A stretch of DNA of 9,967 bases from Candidatus Doudnabacteria bacterium (GTDB taxonomy: Bacteria; Patescibacteriota; Doudnabacteria; UBA920), in the NCBI GenBank assembly GCA_903913365.1, contig CAIWKW010000160.1:1-9967 (forward strand), in the 5' to 3' direction. The notes beneath the pieces are model-generated. The model had not been told where the DNA came from and ran no database searches. It was given only the letters and a program-made list of their open reading frames with translations. How positions within the stretch are numbered: position 1 is the first letter of the stretch; the number at the start of each line of letters is the position of its first letter. Shown here one piece after another: positions 1-6,106 of this stretch. The translations under genes were made by a program, and so were the position numbers.

Positions 1-134
1 CTTTAGAGCTTACCATTAAAAAACAGGCCGCTTGGCCTGAGGTTCTAAAAGATTTAGGAATTAATAGAGTAACTTATTTTGATTTTGAAGAAAATTTTCC
101 GGAAAAAACCGACTATCAGGAGCCAAAAAGGTAA
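1..134 (+). CDS. C-terminal end of an unrecognised protein (5' truncated by window edge)
   Basis: An open plus-strand frame, read from base 3, gives 43 residues and ends at TAA 132-134. The peptide has ordinary globular character, with a helical stretch around AAWPEVLKDLGINRV followed by TYFDFEENFPEK and a charged tail. Base composition is AT-rich (17 G/C of 60 in 61-120), like the rest of the window and unlike the gene to its right. The last 19 bases overlap the 3' end of the convergent minus-strand gene at 116-634. I do not recognise the family from so short a piece. The reading is judged real because it is open to the edge, has natural amino-acid composition and matches the regional base composition. 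The stop codon could itself be created by the composition junction described in the findings. Confidence 0.55.
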   Translation, partial: LELTIKKQAAWPEVLKDLGINRVTYFDFEENFPEKTDYQEPKR

Positions 135-634
135 CGCTTGCCAATGGCAGTGACCTGATTGGTGTTGTCGAATGGAACCAGAGTTTGCCCCTGCTCCGGC
201 ATGCCGGTCGAGCAAATCGTCTGCGGAACCATGGGCTCAACCGCCTGGTAATCCGGCAGTCCTGGGTACTTTCTGTAAACCAAAACCTGTCCGGTAACAG
301 GAGCTGCTCCGGGTACCTGCAGATTCGCCCAGCCGGCAATGGAATCGCCGGTTTGATCCGACAGAATAAGAGAAACGCTTCCGCCGGGGGGAATGGAGAA
401 GGTATAATTGTTCCCGGAATACAGTCCCGGACCAAGTACCGGCGTCGCCAAAGCGCTGCCGTCGCTTCCAAAGAATGTTAAGCTGGCCTGGGTGGCGGAG
501 GTTGTGCCCAGATTCATAAATGTGAATTCGGACTGGTATCCGCCTCCGTAGGTAAAGTGGGGGAATACCCCTTGGGCGAATGCCGTGCTTCCCAAAAAAA
601 CGGCGGTCATCAGAACTTGTAGTTTCAGTTTCAT
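116..634 (-). CDS. Secreted beta-rich protein of an Acidobacteria-like family, probably C-terminally truncated
   Basis: This encodes 172 residues, starting at ATG 632-634 with a GAGAGG ribosome site about a dozen bases upstream. Residues 1-20 form a Sec signal peptide (MKLKLQ, a hydrophobic core, then AFAQ). The mature part reads as beta-strands: an aromatic FPHFTYGGGYQSEFTFMNLG segment, then ASLTFFGSDGS, a Gly/Pro/Ser-rich SIPPGGSVSLIL strand, GWANLQV and a late PFDNTNQVTAI motif. From memory this pattern is typical of repeated secreted proteins of unknown function in Acidobacteria, where the FDNTN motif is followed by further strands. Here only about eight unrelated-looking residues follow before the stop, and the end overlaps the convergent gene at 1-134. 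Coding GC is about 62% in 181-240 against roughly 30-40% outside, so transfer or a chimeric assembly is likely. The function is unknown. Confidence 0.6.
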   Translation of the reverse strand: MKLKLQVLMTAVFLGSTAFAQGVFPHFTYGGGYQSEFTFMNLGTTSATQASLTFFGSDGSALATPVLGPGLYSGNNYTFSIPPGGSVSLILSDQTGDSIAGWANLQVPGAAPVTGQVLVYRKYPGLPDYQAVEPMVPQTICSTGMPEQGQTLVPFDNTNQVTAIGKRYLFGS

Positions 635-878
635 CCTTTTTCCTCTCTGTAATCCGTCAGTTTTTGTCTTGCCTCAGTCAGCGTCTCGTTAAAACGCAAA
701 CAATCAAAAAATAGAAGAGATATTCTTCTTTTTAGTTTTCCTCCCGTTTGAATTTATATTTATATCGCCGGTTTTGGGATAAAGTTTCTTAAACGTAAAT
801 GTTTTGGATGTTGTTTTTTTTAAGTTTTGTCCGCCTTGTTTTAAAAAGGGTCAGGGCAGATGAAGATTAAGCCTAAAT
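635..878. other. Intergenic region with composition transition
   Basis: This 244-base AT-rich stretch separates two minus-strand genes. On the minus strand it holds a weak terminator-like hairpin (705-729) and, next to the downstream gene, a GAGAGG ribosome site around 645. GC falls from the rich gene at 116-634 to 22 of 60 bases in 661-720. I see no further gene and no convincing sigma70 promoter, though an AT-rich TATAAATATAAAT stretch on the minus strand around 750-763 could hold a -10 element. Confidence 0.5.
705..729 (-). terminator. Weak terminator candidate behind the 904-residue surface protein gene
   Basis: On the minus strand AGAAGA (724-729) and TCTTCT (713-718) form a 6-bp stem with a 5-base loop, followed by ATTTTTTG (705-712). 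The stem is AT-rich and therefore weak. It lies about 150 bases after the stop of the gene at 879-3593, where a terminator is expected, and nothing better is visible. Confidence 0.3.
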
Positions 879-3593
879 TTAGAAAAGATGCTGAAAGAAG
901 GAGAAAATTCCTTGCCAGATGTTTATTAAAAAATTAGTTTTATTTGCGGTACTTTTAGTAGTTGGCTGGTTTTGGGGGGCAGTGGCTGTGTCGGAAGAAA
1001 TCTCCTGTGATAATATTTTTTGCGTGGGTTTAAGGTATTTTTCGTTTTTAATACGCGGTAAGTGGATTTTTATTTTTGGCTCAGGCATAACGGAAGTTGT
1101 CGCAGAGGGCTTGTTAATTATAAAAGTTTCATCTGGTTGTAAAATTGAGCTAATATTGGTCGAAGTGGCATCGTCTTTGTTGATTAAGGTGTCTTTAGTA
1201 GAAGTTGTTATGCCCAGAACCTTTCCAATGGTTCCGCTTTCTTCAGTTTTTTGAGGAATTGGTTTTGGAAACGAATTTAAAATTGTTACCCAGCTTTTGC
1301 CCGATGCTGCAACTACGGCGTAACTTGTGCTCCATACGCGGTTTGCCGGCACGTCTATGCCGCCGTCCGGCTTCTGCGCGGTTGCAAGAATGTCTGTGGG
1401 GAGTAATCCGTTTGAAGATGCCCAAATATTTTCGGTGCTATATCCCGGAGTAGAATTTTCGGCCATTTCGTTAATAGCGGTTTGTACCCAGCTCGTTGAG
1501 TCAATACTGCCCCATCCGCCCGCTAATTCCTGAGAGGATTTTAAATATCCTGCGGCTTTGTCGAGCGCGCTGCTTACTCCAGAAATATTTGAGAGAGGCT
1601 CAAGTGCCTGCAGTGCCGCAGCGGTCATATCCGGAGTTCCGTCCCAGGAGCCGTTGGGGGATTGGGCGGAAAGAACGAGGGGAACAATTTTTTGAATGAG
1701 CTGGTCGTCTGGAGAAAAACCGGCATGCTCAAGCGGCAGCAGAGCAAAAATATTTTCGTTGTCCGCATGGGTGTTAATTTTTGCGCCGTCAAAAGTGCTG
1801 GTTATCGCGGATATATAGTTAATCTTGGTGCCCAAGTATGGATCTATTCCCAGGGCTTCCAAAGCCATAGCACGGCGTTCATAATCCGTAAGGGTTGGGG
1901 AATTTAAAAGATTGTTAAGTAAATAGTCGCGCAGTTTGGTTTTTGAGCTCCCCGGGGAAAAGGCTGCTGAAAATGCTATGGCAGTCCAGTCGGTGCTGTA
2001 CGTAGAATCAAATGAACCGTCAGGATTTTGATTGCCTGAAATAAATGACAGAGCATTTGAAATGTTTAGAGTGGAGTGGTTAATTCCTCCTCCGCCGGTT
2101 ATTCCTGACTGGGGAGCTGATGTTGTGTCTGTGGATGTATCACTGGTTGAGGTTGCGGCAGAAATAATTATTGTGGCGGAAGGAAAATAATAATCTTCTT
2201 TAATGCCTACCTCAAATGTTCCCGTTGCATTAAGAGTAAATATCGCCTGGCCGTTTGTATTTACGGTTGAAGTCGCCAGTTCGGTAAAAGTGTAATCGGG
2301 ATTCGGGGTGCCCATCCCAAGGGTAACACCGGTCAGGGGTTTATAGATATTTGTTTGGGGATCAAATTGCTCTGCAGTTGCTGTAAAGCTTTCTCCCGCC
2401 GAAACGGAGTTTTTAGAAAGAACGGTTTGGTGGGTTGGGTTTGAGGAAAAGAAAAAGAATATGTTATCGCCATCTTGAAGTATTTGTTGATCAACCCCAA
2501 CATTTGGATACAGGCCATTTATGGTATCGTGCCAGTTATAGCAGCCGGGCGTTGAGGTTGCCTGCGGCACAAGAATGCAATTAATGAGGAAGGAACCATT
2601 GGGAAAAGAAGCTGAAGGGGGATAATATTGTAGGTCTGTTATGTTAAAGCCTGAAGATGGCGACTCAACCGATTCCAATATCCCTAACGCGCTGCGCGGA
2701 GATACGGCAACGCTTGTGGTGCTGTTTGTGGGCGTAACCAAAATGTCCGCGGCGCTTAGGTCTGGTAATGTAAGGCTGCCGTAAAACGCCGTGGTGGTGC
2801 CGTCGCGAATTGTCAGCGTTATCTGTTCAGGCTTTGGCGTAATGGTGAATTGTTTGCTGGGAAGAAAACCGTCCGCAGTAACTGAAATAACAAACGAATT
2901 AGTTGATGTTGCAACAATGTCAGCCTTGCCGTTTGTGTCGGTGGTGGCAGAAGCTCCAATTATCGACGCTCCTGCAACCGGTTCAAAATCAAATTTAACC
3001 GGGTCAAACCCAAGCACGGTTACGGTGGTTGTGGTATTGACCGTTGGAGTTGTTGTGGAGAGGTTTACTTTTAAAGGTTCTCGTCCCAAAGCCCACAAAA
3101 GGCTGTCGCCGGGCTTTAAAATATAAGAGTCTATTCCAACCGGCGCAGGGTCGCCATTTAAAAACCATAGCCAAAAATTATTGGAATCTCCCGATATCCC
3201 GTTAATGGAGTTTATTAGGGCTCCGTAAGAAGACCAGGACGCTTGGGTGGTAACGCCAGCCGCGCCGAAAGCGCAAAATCCGTTTACTGTCGAACTGGAA
3301 TTATTTGGCGTAATGCACGGAGGCACAGACAAACGGCTATTGCTAAACAGCGTTGAACTCGGTCCCTCAATTTCAAAATTTATATTCACCGGAGGCTGGG
3401 AAGGGGTGCTGCTGACGATTGTGGAAGTTGCGTCAGCAATTGTAGATGTTGCGCCTGTGGATGAGGCTGTAATTTCAGGTGCTGTAATATTAAGCGTTGA
3501 TGTGGCATCGTCGGCTTTGGCAAACAGAGGGCCTGCTATAAGCAGGGCGAACACTGGGATTGCTATAAATAAAAGCAGTCTTTGTAATTTCAT
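879..3593 (-). CDS. Secreted transcobalamin-like protein: two DUF4430 modules plus alpha/alpha-toroid domain (putative corrinoid-binding)
   Basis: A protein of 904 residues. Residues 1-26 are a signal peptide (MKLQRLLLFIAIPVFALLIA, then AKA). About 70-170 is a first DUF4430-like domain, with FWLWFLNG and a late ILKPGDSLLWALG, the W-x-x-NG / PGD pattern of the family. About 175-252 is Ig-like or carboxypeptidase-regulatory-like. About 257-385 is a second DUF4430-like module (WHDTINGLYP, then LQDGDNIFFFF), and 388-480 a second Ig-like stretch. About 507-775 is an alpha/alpha-toroid resembling prenyltransferase/squalene-cyclase repeats (NPDGSFDS, SPNGSWDG, GGWGS, KPDGGID, VWSTSYAVVAA). A Ser/Thr/Pro linker leads to a hydrophobic or amphipathic end (886-904) that may anchor it. 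Intrinsic factor and transcobalamin sandwich B12 between an alpha/alpha barrel and a DUF4430-like beta domain; here the order is reversed and the beta part doubled. A cobalamin riboswitch in its leader supports B12 capture. No Shine-Dalgarno precedes ATG 3591-3593. Corrinoid binding is inference. Confidence 0.85.
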   Translation of the reverse strand: MKLQRLLLFIAIPVFALLIAGPLFAKADDATSTLNITAPEITASSTGATSTIADATSTIVSSTPSQPPVNINFEIEGPSSTLFSNSRLSVPPCITPNNSSSTVNGFCAFGAAGVTTQASWSSYGALINSINGISGDSNNFWLWFLNGDPAPVGIDSYILKPGDSLLWALGREPLKVNLSTTTPTVNTTTTVTVLGFDPVKFDFEPVAGASIIGASATTDTNGKADIVATSTNSFVISVTADGFLPSKQFTITPKPEQITLTIRDGTTTAFYGSLTLPDLSAADILVTPTNSTTSVAVSPRSALGILESVESPSSGFNITDLQYYPPSASFPNGSFLINCILVPQATSTPGCYNWHDTINGLYPNVGVDQQILQDGDNIFFFFSSNPTHQTVLSKNSVSAGESFTATAEQFDPQTNIYKPLTGVTLGMGTPNPDYTFTELATSTVNTNGQAIFTLNATGTFEVGIKEDYYFPSATIIISAATSTSDTSTDTTSAPQSGITGGGGINHSTLNISNALSFISGNQNPDGSFDSTYSTDWTAIAFSAAFSPGSSKTKLRDYLLNNLLNSPTLTDYERRAMALEALGIDPYLGTKINYISAITSTFDGAKINTHADNENIFALLPLEHAGFSPDDQLIQKIVPLVLSAQSPNGSWDGTPDMTAAALQALEPLSNISGVSSALDKAAGYLKSSQELAGGWGSIDSTSWVQTAINEMAENSTPGYSTENIWASSNGLLPTDILATAQKPDGGIDVPANRVWSTSYAVVAASGKSWVTILNSFPKPIPQKTEESGTIGKVLGITTSTKDTLINKDDATSTNISSILQPDETFIINKPSATTSVMPEPKIKIHLPRIKNEKYLKPTQKILSQEISSDTATAPQNQPTTKSTANKTNFLINIWQGIFSFFQHLF

Positions 3594-3632
3594 AAGAATA
3601 TTGGTTTTATGATTGCTTAATCCATATCAGCC

Positions 3633-3661
3633 ATCCGCCTTCGCATAAAGCTGCGGCGGAT
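3633..3661. repeat. GC-rich hairpin repeat with CTTCGC-TAAAGCT core, copy 1
   Basis: ATCCGCC (3633-3639) pairs with GGCGGAT (3655-3661), 7 bp, enclosing an inner GCA/TGC stem. The core CTTCGCATAAAGCT reappears, without one A, in the hairpin at 6868-6893. It sits in the leader of the surface-protein gene, between the riboswitch terminator and the start codon. Its form suggests a dispersed palindromic repeat; an effect on translation or mRNA stability is possible. Confidence 0.5.
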
Positions 3662-3697
3662 TGTTGCACTAAAATATTTTAAATATTCGTGCAACAA
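3661..3697. other. Long AT-rich hairpin directly after the riboswitch terminator
   Basis: TTGTTGCAC (3661-3669) and GTGCAACAA (3689-3697) form a perfect 9-bp stem. The intervening 19 bases contain an inner complement, AATATTT (3673-3679) with AAATATT (3681-3687). On the minus-strand transcript it starts within the terminator's U-run and ends where repeat copy 1 begins, so it may act on read-through RNA, for example as a 5' stabiliser. Its role is unknown. Confidence 0.5.
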
Positions 3698-3721
3698 AAA
3701 AATCGCCTCTTCCCAAGGCGA
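3696..3721 (-). terminator. Rho-independent terminator, expression platform of the cobalamin riboswitch
   Basis: On the minus strand TCGCCT (3721-3716) pairs with AGGCGA (3708-3703) around a 7-base loop, followed by seven U (3702-3696). It lies 42 bases after the aptamer. The loop and the adjacent stem bases, CTTGGGAAG (3717-3709), are complementary (with one G-U pair) to CTTCCCGAG (3757-3749), which immediately follows the aptamer. This gives an alternative antiterminator that removes the top of the terminator stem. That is the usual logic of an OFF switch: ligand present, terminator formed. Confidence 0.8.
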
Positions 3722-3762
3722 CGTAAAAATACCAAAAGTATTTTCCTGCTCGGGAAGGTTTG

Positions 3763-3929
3763 GCTTGTTTGGTAGTCTGACTCAAAATCAGTTTATCAAG
3801 CAAAAAAGTATTTTAAGTTAAAGATTTTCTGCAACGGCAGGCTTTATAACTTGTTACTTTAAACTTGTAACCGATTTTTTTACAGTTGCGGCACAGTCCC
3901 GGGATTTAACCGGACTTCCCCAAACAAGC
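3763..3929 (-). ncRNA. Cobalamin (vitamin B12) riboswitch aptamer
   Basis: Read on the minus strand, the 10-base P1 strand GCTTGTTTGG (3929-3920) pairs perfectly with CCAAACAAGC (3772-3763). Between them is the diagnostic core: GGGGAAGTCCGG (3921-3910), an AAATCC segment (around 3907-3902), and GCCGCAACTGT (about 3892-3882), matching the family signature GGGAA / GGTGnAAnTCC / CCGCAACTG. A B12-box-like AGTCAGACTACC (3782-3771) closes the aptamer. At about 167 nt it is slightly compact for the class, and the B12 box is shorter than the AGTCAGGAGACCTGCC form. It lies between its own promoter and a terminator/antiterminator, upstream of the 904-residue surface protein, and should repress that gene when cobalamin is abundant. 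Which corrinoid is sensed cannot be told by eye. Confidence 0.92.
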
Positions 3930-3952
3930 TGTTTAATTTTGAAAGTGAATCT

Positions 3953-3981
3953 AGTATTGCACTTCTATAAAATTTAGTCAA
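3953..3981 (-). promoter_or_regulatory. Promoter of the riboswitch and surface-protein transcript
   Basis: On the minus strand TTGACT (3981-3976), a 17-base spacer and AATACT (3958-3953) form a sigma70-type promoter. The predicted start near 3946 lies about 17 bases before the riboswitch P1, as expected. It sits just after the stop of the PaaX-like gene, so the surface protein has its own transcription start. Confidence 0.65.
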
Positions 3982-3999
3982 ATTGACCAAAGTATCGGC

Positions 4000-4488
4000 T
4001 CACTCAAACATTTTTTCCAAATCGTCGGTGCGGTTAATTTCCTTAACTTTTATCAGCCTGACAAAAAACTTTTTGGACAGTTCTTTAAACTCCTGTTCTA
4101 TTTCTTCATCCAGAGCAAAAGGGGAGGCCCAAATGCTGTTTTGCCATTTTTTAAAATGCAGAGTTTTAAGTTTGGCCCTAAGCACTGCGCGCACATATTT
4201 CTGCTTTTCCGGAATGTCAAAAATCACCAGTTTCCAAACGCCGTCGCGCACAGGCGAGGCTTGGCTGACAATTTTTTTTCCGTCAGTAGTCACGGTATAG
4301 CAGGTTTTTCCCGAAACTGCCTGTTTTTTTAACAGTTCCTGCTCGGTTAGCCTAAATAGGGTATTATAAAAATCTTTATAGGCTAGTTGTTTGTCAAAAA
4401 GCTTAAAAAGCCGGTCCGAGGTAATGTCGGGGCTTGCCGACACGGCTTCCAAAATGGCAATGGTGTTTTTATTGTAAATTCTGGCCAT
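4000..4488 (-). CDS. PaaX-like winged-helix regulator with Cas2-like C-terminal domain
   Basis: This encodes 162 residues. About 5-75 read as a winged helix-turn-helix (NTIAILEAVSASPDITSDRL, then FYNTLFRLTEQELL and a YTVTTDGKKIV wing). About 80-162 form a Cas2-like ferredoxin fold: VWKLVIFDIPEKQ with Asp91 in the VIFDIPE strand, RAVLRAKLKTLHF, then WQNSIWASPF and a final beta-strand/helix (FFVRLIKVKEI). This architecture matches PaaX-family regulators, whose central domain is related to Cas2, and proteins of this type are often labelled Cas2 in Parcubacteria-like genomes. No CRISPR array or other cas gene is present, so DNA binding is more plausible than spacer acquisition. Full PaaX proteins are longer (about 300 residues), with an extra C-terminal domain missing here. 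It ends at TGA 4000-4002, upstream and on the same strand as the B12-controlled gene. The regulatory target is unknown. Confidence 0.75.
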   Translation of the reverse strand: MARIYNKNTIAILEAVSASPDITSDRLFKLFDKQLAYKDFYNTLFRLTEQELLKKQAVSGKTCYTVTTDGKKIVSQASPVRDGVWKLVIFDIPEKQKYVRAVLRAKLKTLHFKKWQNSIWASPFALDEEIEQEFKELSKKFFVRLIKVKEINRTDDLEKMFE

Positions 4489-4525
4489 AAATTTAAAAAA
4501 TGCAATATTTTCTCTTCTGCTGTTG

Positions 4526-4554
4526 ATTATAGCAAAAAATTGAGCCTCTGTGTA
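4526..4554 (-). promoter_or_regulatory. Promoter of the PaaX/Cas2-like gene
   Basis: On the minus strand TACACA (4554-4549), a 17-base spacer and a consensus TATAAT (4531-4526) precede the gene start at 4488 by about 40 bases. It is back to back with the plus-strand promoter at 4564-4593, with the two -35 elements 9 bases apart, so a protein bound here could affect both genes. Confidence 0.6.
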
Positions 4555-4563
4555 TAAATAAGT

Positions 4564-4593
4564 TTGGCATTTTTTTGCTGTTTATGTTATGAT
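4564..4593 (+). promoter_or_regulatory. Promoter of the secreted two-TM protein gene
   Basis: TTGGCA (4564-4569), an 18-base spacer and TATGAT (4588-4593) form a sigma70-type promoter. Transcription would start near 4600, about 30 bases before the TTG start codon at 4631. Confidence 0.55.
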
Positions 4594-4630
4594 TTAAATA
4601 ACATTTTACACAAGTAAAAAAGCTAAAAAG

Positions 4631-5233
4631 TTGAAATTCAAACAAACAAAAACAGTATTTTTAATGATCTTTTTGCTGGCATTACCTTCCGGCGTTTTTG
4701 CGTCCCAGGCAGGCTCTCAGCAGTCGTATCAGGGCTATTCCATAAGCTCTATTTCAAGCGGTGTAAATACTGTGGTTTCTCCGGCTGCTTCCGAATCGGT
4801 AAAAGTAATCAGTTCCACTCAAAGCTTTGCGATGATTAAAGTGCAGTCCAATTCTTCCGGCTGTTTGGTTAATGGTAAAAATTACGGAGGTTTTGTTCAG
4901 AGCCCGGGAATTTTAGATCTCAACCAGCCGGCGCAATGCTTTTCATTAAATAGGGTTGGCGGCTCCGTTTCTTCGGCTGTGCTTTCTGTAAAACCTCTAA
5001 TTGCGGCAATGCAAACGGTAAAGGTTATTGTTGTTGGTTTTCTTTTAACCGGGCCTAGCATTTTGCCGCAAGCCGCTTCCCAATCTGTGCCAATTTTGCC
5101 CGCGGTATTTGTTTATATTTCCGCTCTGCTTGTTTGGGAACAAAAAAAAGTTTTAATATACAGGCTTATTTCGCCCACCGTTAAATTAAAAACAGCTCTT
5201 AGCCTACAGCAATTGCAGGTGTTTAGATGCTAA
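4631..5233 (+). CDS. Secreted or membrane-anchored protein of unknown function
   Basis: This encodes 200 residues starting at TTG 4631-4633. That start is preferred because it gives a complete signal peptide (MKFKQTKTVF, a hydrophobic core, then GVFA, with cleavage near residue 24). A later ATG at 4664 would remove its basic region. No clear Shine-Dalgarno is visible. Residues 25-125 are Ser/Gly/Val-rich and look beta-stranded, with two cysteines (78 and 103) that could form a disulfide. Two hydrophobic segments follow (about 128-146 and 153-169), then a basic tail (QKKVLIYRL, TVKLKTAL), which suggests an exported domain anchored by a hairpin with a cytoplasmic end. It is followed after 94 bases by another single-TM protein on the same strand. 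A run of eight A at about 5145-5152 is a possible slippage site, but the frame stays open through it. I do not recognise the family. Confidence 0.65.
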   Translation: MKFKQTKTVFLMIFLLALPSGVFASQAGSQQSYQGYSISSISSGVNTVVSPAASESVKVISSTQSFAMIKVQSNSSGCLVNGKNYGGFVQSPGILDLNQPAQCFSLNRVGGSVSSAVLSVKPLIAAMQTVKVIVVGFLLTGPSILPQAASQSVPILPAVFVYISALLVWEQKKVLIYRLISPTVKLKTALSLQQLQVFRC

Positions 5234-5327
5234 AGGGAATCCATCAAAAGTGATTTTAAATTCAATTAAATTAATGTCATAAATTTTTTAGCGATTAAAT
5301 AATGTATGACTTTTAGAAGGAATTATC

Positions 5328-5939
5328 ATGCCAGAAGAAATTAGAGTAAGCAGACCCCAGCAGCCGCACGTTCAATCACCGGTCCAGTCTTATCAAGCAG
5401 GCGGTATGCAGGAAGAGGGAACCGAAAGCCCATCAAAGGGTTCCAAAATGCCGTGGATAGTTTTAGTAATTGTGGTTATTATAATTGCCGCTCTCGGCGT
5501 AATGTTTAGAGATAAAATAATGAATAAGCCCGCTACTCCGGCCGCTGTTACTGCCGGTAAAACTTCCGGTTACCAGGCGGTATTCCTGACAAACGGACAG
5601 GTGTACTTTGGTAAAATTGGAGCCAACGATAACGATTACATGACCTTAACCGATATCTTTTATCTACAGGTTGTCACCCCGCCGCTTCAGGGTTCTCAGC
5701 AAACTCAGCAAGCAGCCCAGCAGCAGATTTCCTTGGTTAAACTCGGCAACGAATTGCACGGTCCGGCGGACTTAATGCATGTTAACCGCTCTCAAATTTT
5801 GTTCTACGAAGATTTAAAAGAAGACGGACAAGTGGTTAAAGCCATTGAAGCCTACAAGTTGAATCCAAATGGAACAGCTCCGGCCGCTCAGACCCCGGCA
5901 GCCCAAACCCCGGCCGCTACCACCACTCCGGCTAAGTAA
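5328..5939 (+). CDS. Single-TM conserved protein with C-terminal extracytoplasmic domain
   Basis: This encodes 203 residues from ATG 5328, with an AGAAGGA ribosome site 7 bases upstream. Residues 1-42 are a polar Gln/Pro/Ser-rich cytoplasmic region, 43-60 a single TM helix (WIVLVIVVIIIAALGVMF), and 81-175 a compact domain beginning GYQAVFLTNGQVYFGKI, with TLTDIFYLQV, SLVKLGNELHGP and RSQILFYEDLKEDG. The tail 182-203 is low-complexity Ala/Pro/Thr with repeated AAQTP. From memory this domain pattern is conserved in many Patescibacteria as a hypothetical protein, and that supports the placement of the window; no function is established to my knowledge. A Gln-rich insertion (122-133) interrupts the domain and looks recently expanded. 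It lies 94 bases after the secreted protein gene and ends before a strong hairpin at 5971-5998. Confidence 0.8.
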   Translation: MPEEIRVSRPQQPHVQSPVQSYQAGGMQEEGTESPSKGSKMPWIVLVIVVIIIAALGVMFRDKIMNKPATPAAVTAGKTSGYQAVFLTNGQVYFGKIGANDNDYMTLTDIFYLQVVTPPLQGSQQTQQAAQQQISLVKLGNELHGPADLMHVNRSQILFYEDLKEDGQVVKAIEAYKLNPNGTAPAAQTPAAQTPAATTTPAK

Positions 5940-5970
5940 GCAAATTTTGCTTAATTTTAGTTAATTAATT

Positions 5971-5998
5971 AAAGCCCATTCCTCACGGAATGGGCTTT
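5971..5998 (+). terminator. Hairpin terminator after the single-TM protein gene
   Basis: AAAGCCCATTCC (5971-5982) and GGAATGGGCTTT (5987-5998) form a perfect 12-bp stem with a TCAC loop, 31 bases after the stop codon. The 3' arm ends in TTT, and the following tract (AATGTTT) is only moderately U-rich, so termination may be imperfect. Confidence 0.7.
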
Positions 5999-6106
5999 AA
6001 TGTTTGGATTTTTAGTTCCGCTTGATTTAGAAAAGTTCCTTTTTGGCAGTTAATACCTGTTACTTTAAGAATAGCAAAATGTTACTTTATGGTGTGTACT
6101 ATTGGC

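Noticed and set aside
61..471. 136-codon minus-strand frame overlapping the GC-rich gene
   Set aside because: It is rich in Arg, Pro and Cys, without a signal peptide or ribosome site, and is a frame shadow of the gene at 116-634.
2791..3612. Two plus-strand frames of 111 and 121 codons opposite the surface-protein gene
   Set aside because: They mirror its Thr/Ser-rich coding sequence as Val-rich shadows and have no ribosome sites.
4000..4488. CRISPR-Cas locus suggested by the Cas2-like domain
   Set aside because: No repeat-spacer array and no cas1 or effector gene in the window; the winged helix favours a PaaX-type regulator.
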